Origin: Dactylosporangium sp. AC04546
GTDB lineage: Bacteria > Actinomycetota > Actinomycetes > Mycobacteriales > Micromonosporaceae
DNA length: 8,096 bases
Reading direction: 5' to 3'
NCBI RefSeq assembly: GCF_022095675.1
Contig: NZ_JAHYSG010000219.1
Span: 1 to 8,096, forward strand
Shown here piece by piece: positions 1 through 4,803 of this stretch. Positions within the stretch are counted from its first letter, which is position 1. Each line of letters begins with the position of its first letter. Position numbers and translations under genes: made by a program. Under the pieces are notes generated by a model. It made no database searches. It worked only from the letters and a program-made list of their open reading frames with translations, and was not told the origin of the DNA.

Positions 1-56
1 TCGTAGCGCCCATACGCCGGCCCGCCGCCGCGCGACCCGGCGTATGGGCGCTACGA
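1..56. repeat. Perfect 20-bp inverted repeat at window edge
   Basis: Bases 1-20 are the exact reverse complement of bases 37-56, with a 16-nt GC-only or nearly GC-only spacer (21-36). The right arm reads naturally in the DivIVA gene frame (Ala-Tyr-Gly-Arg-Tyr). The left arm puts a TAG stop at 4-6 in that same frame. A perfect fold-back at the first base is what a chimeric contig end would give. A genuine hairpin inside the repeat-rich coding region cannot be excluded. Confidence 0.9.
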
Positions 57-132
57 CGAGCCCACCTACGGCGGCGCGTTCGACGACGACCGTGGCTACG
101 AGCCGGCCGGCCGCCCGCCGCCGCGCGCGGAC

Positions 133-597
133 ATGACGGCCGAGATCCGCATGGACCGCGAGCGCCCAGAGCCGGCGACCTACGGCGGCGGCCCCGACCG
201 GGACCCGTATGGCGGCCCGGACCGCGATCCCTACGGTGGCGGCCCGGATCGCGATCCCTACGGTGGCGGCCCCGACCGTGACCCATATGGCCCACCGCCC
301 GGCGACCAGTACGGTCCGCCGCCCGGTGCGCCGGTCCAGCACCAGTCGTCGGAGGTGGCGCGCATCGACCAGCTGCGGCGCACCTTCCAGCTGCGCCGGT
401 TCGGCAGTGGCTACGACCGGGCGCAGGTCGACCGCCTCTTCGAGGGCGTGATGGCCTCGCTGTCCGGCCGGGGTGGCCCGCTGACCGACGGCGATCTGGA
501 CCCGTCGCACCTCAACCTGGTGCCCGGCGGATACTTCGAGGCGGAGGTCGACGCGGCCCTGAAAGAGGTCCGCGACATCGTCACGCGCCGCCGCTGA
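133..597 (+). CDS. DivIVA domain-containing protein, probably 5'-truncated
   Basis: From the first available ATG this encodes 154 residues. Residues about 10-65 are a Gly/Pro/Asp/Tyr-rich disordered region with four GGPDRDPYG-type repeats followed by YGPPPG units. Residues about 75-154 are charged and hold two DivIVA-like half motifs: one with RRFGSGYDRAQVDRLFEGV and one with GGYFEAEVDAALKEV, i.e. the Phe/Gly-Tyr-Asp-x-x-x-Val-Asp signature of DivIVA/Wag31-related proteins. Known DivIVA proteins act at the cell pole or septum; this one is short and lacks a long coiled coil, so its role is unknown. The frame stays open upstream to base 7 with the same composition (Tyr-Gly-Arg-Tyr-Asp-Glu) and no start codon, and the ATG at 133 has no Shine-Dalgarno. 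The true N-terminus therefore probably lies beyond the window, and the TAG at 4-6 belongs to the edge inverted repeat. Confidence 0.75.
   Translation: MTAEIRMDRERPEPATYGGGPDRDPYGGPDRDPYGGGPDRDPYGGGPDRDPYGPPPGDQYGPPPGAPVQHQSSEVARIDQLRRTFQLRRFGSGYDRAQVDRLFEGVMASLSGRGGPLTDGDLDPSHLNLVPGGYFEAEVDAALKEVRDIVTRRR
181..333 (+). repeat. In-gene tandem repeat encoding YGG(G)PDRDP and YGPPPG units
   Basis: Units begin at 181 (27 nt), 208 (24 nt), 232 (27 nt) and 259 (27 nt), each encoding Tyr-Gly-Gly-(Gly)-Pro-Asp-Arg-Asp-Pro. Two 24-nt units at 286 and 310 encode a Tyr-Gly-Pro-Pro-Pro-Gly variant. Synonymous differences between units (for example tat/tac, ggt/ggc) indicate that the repeat is kept at protein level. 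It is a low-complexity linker, not CRISPR. Confidence 0.9.
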
Positions 598-617
598 CCG
601 CCGCGAACGCCTGAGAG

Positions 618-656
618 GCGCGCCCGGCCGACCTCCGTGTCGGCTCGGGCGCGCTT
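618..656 (+). terminator. Terminator hairpin after the DivIVA gene
   Basis: Bases 618-632 pair with 639-654 over 15 bp with one bulged T (645) and a 6-nt loop (633-638). The hairpin starts 20 bp after the TGA stop. Only two T residues follow, so it is a GC-rich, poor U-tract terminator of the kind common in actinomycetes. Confidence 0.75.
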
Positions 657-793
657 CCGTGCTTGGCAGTGCGTGTTCTTTGTCCTACTTCAGACCGGCG
701 CGACGTCCGTGTCGCCGCTCTTCACCGTGCCCGATCGTTGGCGCCGACGGGGCTGCGCGGGCGACAGTCGCGGGGTAGCGCCGCTCCGTCGGT

Positions 794-845
794 TCATGAT
801 CGATGACGCGATGTGGCTGTCGCAGCAGCGTTCCATCGGTCATGA
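794..845. repeat. Long hairpin, 12 + 4 bp
   Basis: Bases 794-805 pair with 834-845 (12 pairs, one T·G at 800/839). After a 2-nt bulge, 806-809 pair with 828-831. A small inner stem gctg/cagc is also possible. The G·U would be an A·C mismatch on the minus strand, so if this is RNA the plus strand is favoured. Confidence 0.6.
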
Positions 846-860
846 CGACGTGTCGTGGTG

Positions 861-900
861 CTCGGGTCGACGGCGCCGCCCGCCTGGGTCTCGGGTCGAC
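861..900. repeat. 11-bp direct repeat CTCGGGTCGAC, 29-bp period
   Basis: CTCGGGTCGAC occurs at 861-871 and again at 890-900. The second copy runs directly into the left arm of the inverted repeat at 898. Both copies contain the self-complementary GTCGAC. Confidence 0.7.
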
Positions 901-958
901 GTTGGTCGATCCACCCTCCGCGGCGAGCCCGGCGAAGGCCGGTAGATCGACCAACGTC
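898..958. repeat. 14-bp perfect inverted repeat with 33-nt spacer
   Basis: Bases 898-911 are the exact reverse complement of 945-958 (GACGTTGGTCGATC and its complement). Inside them, 913-915 pair with 941-943 across one C·A mismatch. On the minus strand that mismatch would be a G·U pair, giving 18 continuous pairs. It could be a dispersed palindromic element or an RNA stem; copy number cannot be judged from this window. Confidence 0.75.
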
Positions 959-1048
959 TTCGAAGGGGGCGGCGTGCGTGACAGGCGGGCGGTGGCCTCG
1001 TCGCGGGCGTAGCCCGCGGGCCCTTGGGACGACGGCGATGGCAGCGTC

Positions 1049-1080
1049 CGTGGGGGCGGGACGGATGTCCCGGCCCCACG
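1049..1080 (-). terminator. Strong GC hairpin, candidate terminator of the minus-strand small membrane gene
   Basis: Bases 1049-1055 pair with 1074-1080 and 1057-1062 pair with 1067-1072. One G·G mismatch separates the two helices and the loop is 4 nt (1063-1066). It lies about 65 bp beyond the stop of the minus-strand DUF2631-like gene. There is no U-tract on either strand, so a terminator role rests on stability and position only. A smaller 7-bp stem with a 3-nt loop lies at 1002-1018. Confidence 0.45.
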
Positions 1081-1146
1081 AGCGGTGTCCGACGGGAGCA
1101 ACGGTCGTGCGCCCGACGGTGATTTGGCTCTGAAAGGTCCCGGTGT

Positions 1147-1365
1147 TTAACGCAGGCCGTTGCGGCGCAGGATCCAGTCGCCGATCAGGGCGATGAGCAG
1201 GACGCCGGCCACCGCGATCAGCCAGATGTCCTCGACGGCGCCGCGGTGGTTGCCGATCAGCATCGTCAGCAGCAGCACGATCGTGACGGCCGCGCCGATG
1301 CGGGCCGCGCGCGGGTGTCCGGGCTTGTGCTGGTCGGGGGAGGTCACTGGCTCGTGCTCAGCCAC
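1147..1365 (-). CDS. Small DUF2631-like membrane protein
   Basis: Seventy-two residues from a GTG start at 1365. That GTG has a strong Shine-Dalgarno (AAAGGAAG, 1370-1377) four bases upstream. An ATG at 1410 would add 15 residues (PDFPRTTSAAKGSA) but would place the Shine-Dalgarno inside the gene, so I prefer the GTG. Residues 1-20 are polar. Two membrane helices follow, about 24-36 and 46-62, joined by GNHRGAVEDIWL, and the end is basic (RRNGLR). The GNHxGxVEDxxL signature plus a basic tail resembles actinobacterial DUF2631 proteins from memory. The function of that family is unknown. The gene is divergent from the DUF2786 gene. Confidence 0.75.
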   Translation of the reverse strand: MAEHEPVTSPDQHKPGHPRAARIGAAVTIVLLLTMLIGNHRGAVEDIWLIAVAGVLLIALIGDWILRRNGLR

Positions 1366-1369
1366 GGCG

Positions 1370-1377
1370 CTTCCTTT
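1370..1377 (-). promoter_or_regulatory. Shine-Dalgarno fixing a GTG start
   Basis: On the minus strand AAAGGAAG is followed by CGCC and then GTG (1365-1363). It is the best ribosome site near the 5' end of the small membrane gene and decides the start in favour of the 72-residue form. Confidence 0.75.
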
Positions 1378-1450
1378 CGCTGCTGATGTTGTTCTGGGAA
1401 AGTCTGGCATGCTGCGTCGGACGCTACGGGTGCGGGGCGGCCGCGTCGGG

Positions 1451-1469
1451 CACGCCGGGTTACGGCGTG
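1451..1469. promoter_or_regulatory. Palindromic operator candidate between divergent genes
   Basis: CACGCCG and CGGCGTG form a perfect 7-bp inverted repeat around GGTTA, in the 170-bp gap between two divergent genes. It lies upstream of the DUF2786 gene promoter candidate. The regulator is unknown. Confidence 0.4.
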
Positions 1470-1487
1470 GCTACCGGCGTTCGAAAG

Positions 1488-1509
1488 TGTCGTACCGCCG
1501 GGCTAGCCT
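1488..1509 (+). promoter_or_regulatory. Promoter resembling PafBC/RecA-NDp type
   Basis: TGTCGTAC (1488-1495), exactly 8 bases, then TAGCCT (1504-1509). The published DNA-damage promoter of mycobacteria (RecA-NDp, PafBC-dependent) is TTGTCRGTG-N8-TANNNT. TGTCG, the 8-base gap and TANNNT match here; the GTG part does not. A conventional reading is TTCGAA (1480-1485), 18 bp, TAGCCT. The predicted start site near 1516 leaves a leader of about 22 nt before the ATG at 1538. Confidence 0.5.
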
Positions 1510-1537
1510 CCGGGACAGAGAGCGAATGGGGGGCCTG

Positions 1538-2272
1538 ATGCTCGACAAAGTCCGCAAGTTGCTGGCCAAGGCGGAGGATCCGGCGTGCACGCGCGAGGAG
1601 GCCGAGGCGCTCACCGCGAAGGCGGCGGAGCTGATCGCGAAGTACGGGATCGATCAGGCGGTGCTCGCGGCCGCCGAGGCGTCAGGGCGGCCGCAGGCCG
1701 TGGGGAATCGGCTGGTAGAGCTCGCGCCGCCCTATCTTCGGGAGAAGGCGCACCTGCTGCACGTCGTGGCCGGGTCGCTGCGGTGCCGGTCGGTGCGGCT
1801 GGAGCGGCGCGGGGCTGACGGGTTACGCGTGTCGATGCATGTGTTCGGGCTCGAGTCCGACGTCGACGGGGTGGAGCTGCTGTTCGCGTCGCTGCTGGTC
1901 CAGGCCGCGCGGGCACTGCTGGCCGAGGCGGTGCCCGAGGGGGAGCAGCCGGCGGCGTGGCGGCGGTCGTGGCTGGTCGGGTTCGCGGCGGCTGTCGCGC
2001 AGCGGTTCGTGGACGCCGATCGGCGCAGTCGCGAGGCCGAGCAGGGCGTGCCGGGGGTGGCGCTCGTGCTCGCCGACCGGCGGCGGGCCGTTGACCTGGC
2101 CGTCGAGGAGGCCTATCCGCGGCTGACGCGCGGGCGGGCGCGGCGGCTGACCGGCGGCGGTTACGCGGCCGGGCAGGAGGCCGGGCAGCGGGCCGACCTC
2201 GGCGGTGCGCGGGTCGGGGCGAGCGGCCGGGCGGCGGTCAGCGGGGTGCGTGCTCGACCTGGTCGCGGGTGA
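1538..2272 (+). CDS. DUF2786 domain-containing protein
   Basis: 244 residues. The N-terminus, LDKVRKLLAKAEDP followed by TREEAEALTAKAAELIAKYGID, is the classic DUF2786 domain (residues about 2-42): a conserved K(x)LLAKAEdp helix then an EAEALTAKAxELxAKYgID helix. The rest has the pattern of the associated C-terminal domain: LLFASLLVQAARALL, a WRRSWLVGFAAAVAQRF segment, LVLADRRRAVD, and a Gly-rich tail ending in GQEAGQRADLGGARVG. The biochemical function is unknown. The ATG at 1538 follows GGGGGG by 4 nt; an in-frame ATG at 1526 adds four residues but sits only about 10 nt from the predicted transcript start. Its last 35 bp overlap the end of the convergent YihY-family gene. Confidence 0.85.
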   Translation: MLDKVRKLLAKAEDPACTREEAEALTAKAAELIAKYGIDQAVLAAAEASGRPQAVGNRLVELAPPYLREKAHLLHVVAGSLRCRSVRLERRGADGLRVSMHVFGLESDVDGVELLFASLLVQAARALLAEAVPEGEQPAAWRRSWLVGFAAAVAQRFVDADRRSREAEQGVPGVALVLADRRRAVDLAVEEAYPRLTRGRARRLTGGGYAAGQEAGQRADLGGARVGASGRAAVSGVRARPGRG

Positions 2273-3269
2273 CCAGTCGCGGATCGGTGCCGGGGTCCTG
2301 GTCGAGTTGCTCGTCGACCGGCACCCACTGGTCGGGCACGACCGGTTCGGGCACGCCGACGCGGCGCGCCTCGAGCTGAGCGGCGAAGGCCAGGCCAAGG
2401 AAGAGCACGATGCCCGTGAGGTTGGCCCACAGCAGCAGGGCCATGATGCCGGTCAGCGCGCCGTAGGTGGCGCCGAAGGCGTCGCTCGTGCCGACGTAGA
2501 CGGCGAGCAACGCGCTGATCAGCCACCACAGCGCGGTCGACAGGGCGGCGCCGAAGAGCAGCCAGGAGAAGGCGGGCTGCCGGCGGCGCGGGGCGAAGCG
2601 GAAGATCGCCGCCACGGCGGTGACGACGAGGGCGACGGAGGTGGGCCAGCGCAGCACCTGCCATACGGCATCGACGGGGCCGCCCCAGGAGTAGTGGTGG
2701 CGCACCGAGGCGCCCAGGGCGCCGCCGGCGACCAGCATGAGGAAGCCGACCAGGGCCGGGATGCCGGCGGCGAGGGAGAGCACGGCCGCGCGGGCGTATT
2801 TCGCGTGGGCCGGGCGGTCGCGCTCGACGCCGTAGATGCGGTTCGCGCCGCGCTCGATCTGGGCCATCGCGGTGGTCAGCGCGAGCATGCCGGTGAGCAG
2901 GCCGATCGCTAGAGCGAACTCGCCGATGTCCTCGGTGCGCTCGGTGTCGGCGAGCAGGTCCTCGACCAGCCGGTCGCTGGCGCCGGGCGTGAGCGCGAGC
3001 ACGGTGTCCGCCACGACGTGCCCGCCCTCCTCGACGCCCAGCTTGCTGACGAGGCCGCTGAGCGCGATGAGGAACGGCACGATGGCCAGGCACAGCTGCA
3101 GGCCGAGGGCGCGGCTGTGGCTGAAGCCGTCGCCGTAGCGGAAGCGCAGGAAGGAGTCGTGCAGCAGTTGCCAGCCGCCGTAGCGGCGCAGGGCGTGCCA
3201 GGCGTCGTCGGCGGACAGGTCGTCGCGCGACATCAGCCGGGTCTCCGGCACCTGGCGAGTGCTGCTCAT
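2238..3269 (-). CDS. YihY/virulence factor BrkB family membrane protein
   Basis: 343 residues with six hydrophobic segments, at about 54-77, 117-137, 161-183, 210-226, 234-259 and 271-297. Family features are visible: an N-terminal amphipathic region ending in the first helix (LCLAIVPFLIALSGL), AQIERGANRIYGVER after helix 2 (typically the Asn-x-x-Tyr-x-Val/Glu stretch of YihY proteins), and YGALTGIMALLLWANLTGIVLF in the last helix. The hydrophilic C-tail (about 300-343) is acidic and Pro-rich. YihY proteins are inner-membrane proteins of uncertain function; the old RNase BN name is wrong. The ATG at 3269 lacks a well-spaced Shine-Dalgarno. The in-frame ATG at 3233 has GGAG nine bases upstream and would give 331 residues. 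The gene is convergent and overlapping with the DUF2786 gene, and divergent from aspS. Confidence 0.9.
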   Translation of the reverse strand: MSSTRQVPETRLMSRDDLSADDAWHALRRYGGWQLLHDSFLRFRYGDGFSHSRALGLQLCLAIVPFLIALSGLVSKLGVEEGGHVVADTVLALTPGASDRLVEDLLADTERTEDIGEFALAIGLLTGMLALTTAMAQIERGANRIYGVERDRPAHAKYARAAVLSLAAGIPALVGFLMLVAGGALGASVRHHYSWGGPVDAVWQVLRWPTSVALVVTAVAAIFRFAPRRRQPAFSWLLFGAALSTALWWLISALLAVYVGTSDAFGATYGALTGIMALLLWANLTGIVLFLGLAFAAQLEARRVGVPEPVVPDQWVPVDEQLDQDPGTDPRLVTRDQVEHAPR

Positions 3270-3310
3270 GGGTGCGTGAATTCCCGTCGCGGCCGGCGCG
3301 GAAACCCTCC

Positions 3311-3316
3311 TATGCT
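3311..3316 (+). promoter_or_regulatory. Candidate -10 box of the aspS leader
   Basis: TATGCT matches the TANNNT form and would start RNA near 3323, just before the first leader stem. No convincing -35 box is seen 16-18 bp upstream, so the call is tentative. Confidence 0.4.
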
Positions 3317-3322
3317 CGTTGG

Positions 3323-3485
3323 AGCAGCGGGGTGGCGCGTGACGACCGCCGATGGGCCCCGCCGGGCTGGCCTTCCGTCATCGAGGCCGAGAGGCCGTGG
3401 CGGCCCGCCGCGGCGAAGGTGTGGTGGCACCGCGACCGGCCCCATCGCCCACACCTCCGGGGAGCGGATTCCTCAGGAGGTGTTC
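3323..3485 (+). promoter_or_regulatory. Translational T-box riboswitch, probably Asp-specific
   Basis: The leader carries the T-box core GGTGGCACCGCG (3423-3434). Antisequestrator: 3417-3424 pair perfectly with 3449-3456 (8 bp), then the 7-nt bulge UGGCACC (3425-3431), then 3432-3435 (GCGA) with 3445-3448 (UCGC), loop 3436-3444. Alternatively 3451-3458 pair perfectly with 3476-3483, covering the AGGAGG Shine-Dalgarno. In known T-boxes the bulge UGGN binds the NCCA end of uncharged tRNA; N = C (3428) fits the G73 of tRNA-Asp/Asn. Stem I candidate: 3327-3332 with 3357-3362 plus 3334-3337 with 3347-3350, leaving GATGGG (3351-3356) unpaired on the 3' side, where a specifier codon belongs; GAT is Asp. 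GAC also occurs in the loop (3341, 3344). A second domain may be closed by 3363-3367/3403-3407. Uncharged tRNA would free the Shine-Dalgarno and raise synthetase output. Confidence 0.85.
3451..3483 (+). promoter_or_regulatory. SD sequestrator helix of the T-box
   Basis: ACACCTCC (3451-3458) is the exact complement of GGAGGTGT (3476-3483), hiding the AGGAGG at 3475-3480, five bases before the aspS ATG. Bases 3451-3456 are shared with the antisequestrator, so the two folds cannot coexist. No U-tract follows, which points to translational rather than transcriptional control. Confidence 0.85.
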
Positions 3486-4718
3486 ATGCAACGCGTGCTG
3501 TCCGACCAGCTGTCCGCCCACGTGGGCGAGACCGTGCGACTCGCCGGATGGGTCCATCGCCGCCGGATCCTGGCGAAGGTGGCCTTTCTCGTGCTGCGCG
3601 ACCGTGCCGGGCTCGCCCAGGTGGTGCTCGCCGACCCGTCCGGGCTGCCGCCCGAGGAGACGGTCGTCGAGGTGACGGGGCGGGTCGTGGCCAACGAGGT
3701 CGCGCCCGGCGGTGTCGAGCTCGTCGAGCCGTCGATCTCGGTGCTGTCCGTGGCCGAGCCGCCGCCGGTGGAGCTGTTCCGCCCGGCGCTGACCGCGACC
3801 CTGCCCGTGCTGCTCGACCAGGCGCCCGTGACGCTGCGGCACCCGGCGCGCCGCGAGGTGTTCGCCGCGTCGGCGGCGGCCGTGGCCGCGTTCCGGGCGG
3901 CACTCGACGGCCTCGGCTTCACCGAGGTGTTCACGCCGAAGATCGTGGGGACCGCGACCGAGTCGGGCGCCAACGTGTTCGCGCTCGACTACTTCGGGCG
4001 GCCGGCGTACCTCGCCCAGTCCCCGCAGTTCTACAAGCAGACGATGGTCGGGGTGTTCGAGCGCGTCTACGAGGTCGGTCCGGTGTTCCGGGCCGAGCCG
4101 CACGACACGTCGCGGCACCTGGCGACGTACACGTCGCTCGACGCCGAGCTCGGCTTCATCGCCGACCATCGGTCGGTGATGGAGGTGCTGACTGCCGTCG
4201 TTCGGGCGATGGTCGCCGCGGTCGGAATGGGGGATGTTCTCCTGCCGGCTTCGGTGCCCGTGCTGCATTTCCGGGAGGCGCTTTCGCTGGCGGGGGCGGC
4301 GCCCGACGAGCCGGACCTCGCGCCGGAGCACGAGCGGGCGATCGGCGCGTGGGGGCTGCGGGAGCACGGGTCCGACTTCGTGTACGTCGAGGGGTACCCG
4401 ATGGTGAAACGGCCCTTCTACACGCATCCGTCGCCCGAGCCGCGCTGGTCGAACTCGTTCGACCTGATCTTCCGCGGGGTGGAGCTGGTCACCGGCGGTC
4501 AGCGGCTGCACCGGTACGAGGACTACGTGACGGCGCTGACCGGGCGGGGGGAGCGGCCGGAGGACTACGAGTCGTACCTCTCGGCGTTCCGCCACGGGAT
4601 GCCGCCGCACGGCGGGTTCGCGATCGGGCTGGAGCGGTTCATGGCCCGGCTGACCGGCGCGGCGAACGTCCGCGAGACCACGCTGTTTCCACGTGACCTG
4701 CACAGGATCGCGCCGTAA
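3486..4718 (+). CDS. aspS: Aspartate--tRNA(Asp/Asn) ligase, archaeal type (non-discriminating AspRS likely)
   Basis: 410 residues, normal for the short archaeal/AspS2 type and lacking the GAD insertion of bacterial AspRS. It attaches Asp to tRNA in the cytoplasm. Residues about 14-90 form the OB-fold anticodon-binding domain (GETVRLAGWVHRRR, then FLVLRDRAGLAQVVL). The class II catalytic domain has motif 1 around FTEVFTPKIVGTATESG (145-161), the LAQSPQFYKQ segment (176-185), motif 2 FRAEPHDTSRHL (201-212), the SFDLIFRGVELVTGGQRLH segment (324-342), and motif 3 GGFAIGLERF with Arg384 and NVRETTLFPRD. His24 in GWVH replaces the Trp of discriminating archaeal enzymes (GWVW), which suggests it also charges tRNA-Asn for later amidation by GatCAB. 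The start is fixed by AGGAGG at 3475-3480; upstream in-frame codons are leader RNA. A second, bacterial-type aspS elsewhere in the genome is likely. Confidence 0.92.
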   Translation: MQRVLSDQLSAHVGETVRLAGWVHRRRILAKVAFLVLRDRAGLAQVVLADPSGLPPEETVVEVTGRVVANEVAPGGVELVEPSISVLSVAEPPPVELFRPALTATLPVLLDQAPVTLRHPARREVFAASAAAVAAFRAALDGLGFTEVFTPKIVGTATESGANVFALDYFGRPAYLAQSPQFYKQTMVGVFERVYEVGPVFRAEPHDTSRHLATYTSLDAELGFIADHRSVMEVLTAVVRAMVAAVGMGDVLLPASVPVLHFREALSLAGAAPDEPDLAPEHERAIGAWGLREHGSDFVYVEGYPMVKRPFYTHPSPEPRWSNSFDLIFRGVELVTGGQRLHRYEDYVTALTGRGERPEDYESYLSAFRHGMPPHGGFAIGLERFMARLTGAANVRETTLFPRDLHRIAP

Positions 4719-4723
4719 TTCGA

Positions 4724-4752
4724 TTGCCGCGAGCGCGATGAAGATCTATAAT
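4724..4752 (+). promoter_or_regulatory. Strong housekeeping-type promoter
   Basis: TTGCCG (4724-4729), 17 bp, then a perfect TATAAT (4747-4752). It begins six bases after the aspS stop codon. The predicted start is A4759, seven bases after the -10 box. It is the closest match to the consensus in the window, yet no recognisable protein gene follows on this strand for 1 kb. Confidence 0.8.
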
Positions 4753-4769
4753 TGGTACATGCGTACTAA
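4752..4769. promoter_or_regulatory. Palindromic operator candidate over the start site
   Basis: TTGGTAC, ATGC, GTACTAA: 7-bp arms with one G·T, starting at the last base of the -10 box and spanning the predicted +1. That is the usual place for a repressor site. The protein that binds is unknown; the spacing would suit a dimeric HTH regulator. Confidence 0.45.
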
Positions 4770-4800
4770 CGGGGATGGCGTTTGGGACTCGCCGAAGTGA
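4759..4800 (+). CDS. Possible leaderless micro-ORF, 13 residues
   Basis: ATG at 4759 coincides with the predicted transcription start, so the RNA would be leaderless, which actinomycetes use often. It encodes MRTNGDGVWDSPK and stops at TGA (4798-4800). Three bases later comes another ATG (4804). No similarity recognised; evidence is position only. Confidence 0.25.
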   Translation: MRTNGDGVWDSPK

Positions 4801-4803
4801 ATC

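Larger units (their letters stand above)
657..1146. other. Convergent intergenic region without a convincing gene
   Basis: About 490 bp separate the DivIVA terminator from the stop codon of the minus-strand DUF2631-like gene. Open frames on both strands have Arg/Pro/Ser-rich translations typical of non-coding GC-rich DNA and no good ribosome binding site. The region holds several strong inverted repeats (794-845, 898-958, 1002-1018, 1049-1080) and an 11-bp direct repeat (861-871 and 890-900). A weak promoter-like pair, TTGGCA at 663 and TACTTC at 686 with a 17-bp gap, precedes them. I see no tRNA or known RNA signature. Confidence 0.6.

Noticed and set aside
181..333. Repeat array considered as CRISPR
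   Set aside because: Contiguous units without spacers, in frame, with synonymous changes: a coding tandem repeat.
637..945. Open frame of 102 codons on the plus strand
   Set aside because: Starts inside the terminator hairpin (618-656), has no Shine-Dalgarno and an Arg-rich non-protein-like sequence.
685..1101. Open frame of 138 codons on the minus strand in the convergent gap
   Set aside because: Low-complexity Pro/Arg/Ser/Thr translation, no ribosome site, overlapped by inverted repeats and the DivIVA-side hairpins; looks like chance openness in GC-rich DNA.
1480..1495. LexA/SOS box around TTCGAAAGTGTCGTAC
   Set aside because: Only one half-site (TTCGAA) is present; the second half GTTCG is missing at the proper distance.
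1160..1525. Upstream extension of the DUF2786 frame
   Set aside because: Runs antisense through the small membrane gene; the DUF2786 domain begins directly after the ATG at 1538.
3018..3485. In-frame N-terminal extension of aspS by about 156 codons
   Set aside because: It is antisense to the YihY-family gene and then T-box leader; AspRS homology begins at the ATG with the AGGAGG.
3459..3485. Transcriptional terminator version of the T-box
   Set aside because: No U-tract follows the alternative helix; it instead covers the Shine-Dalgarno, so control is translational.
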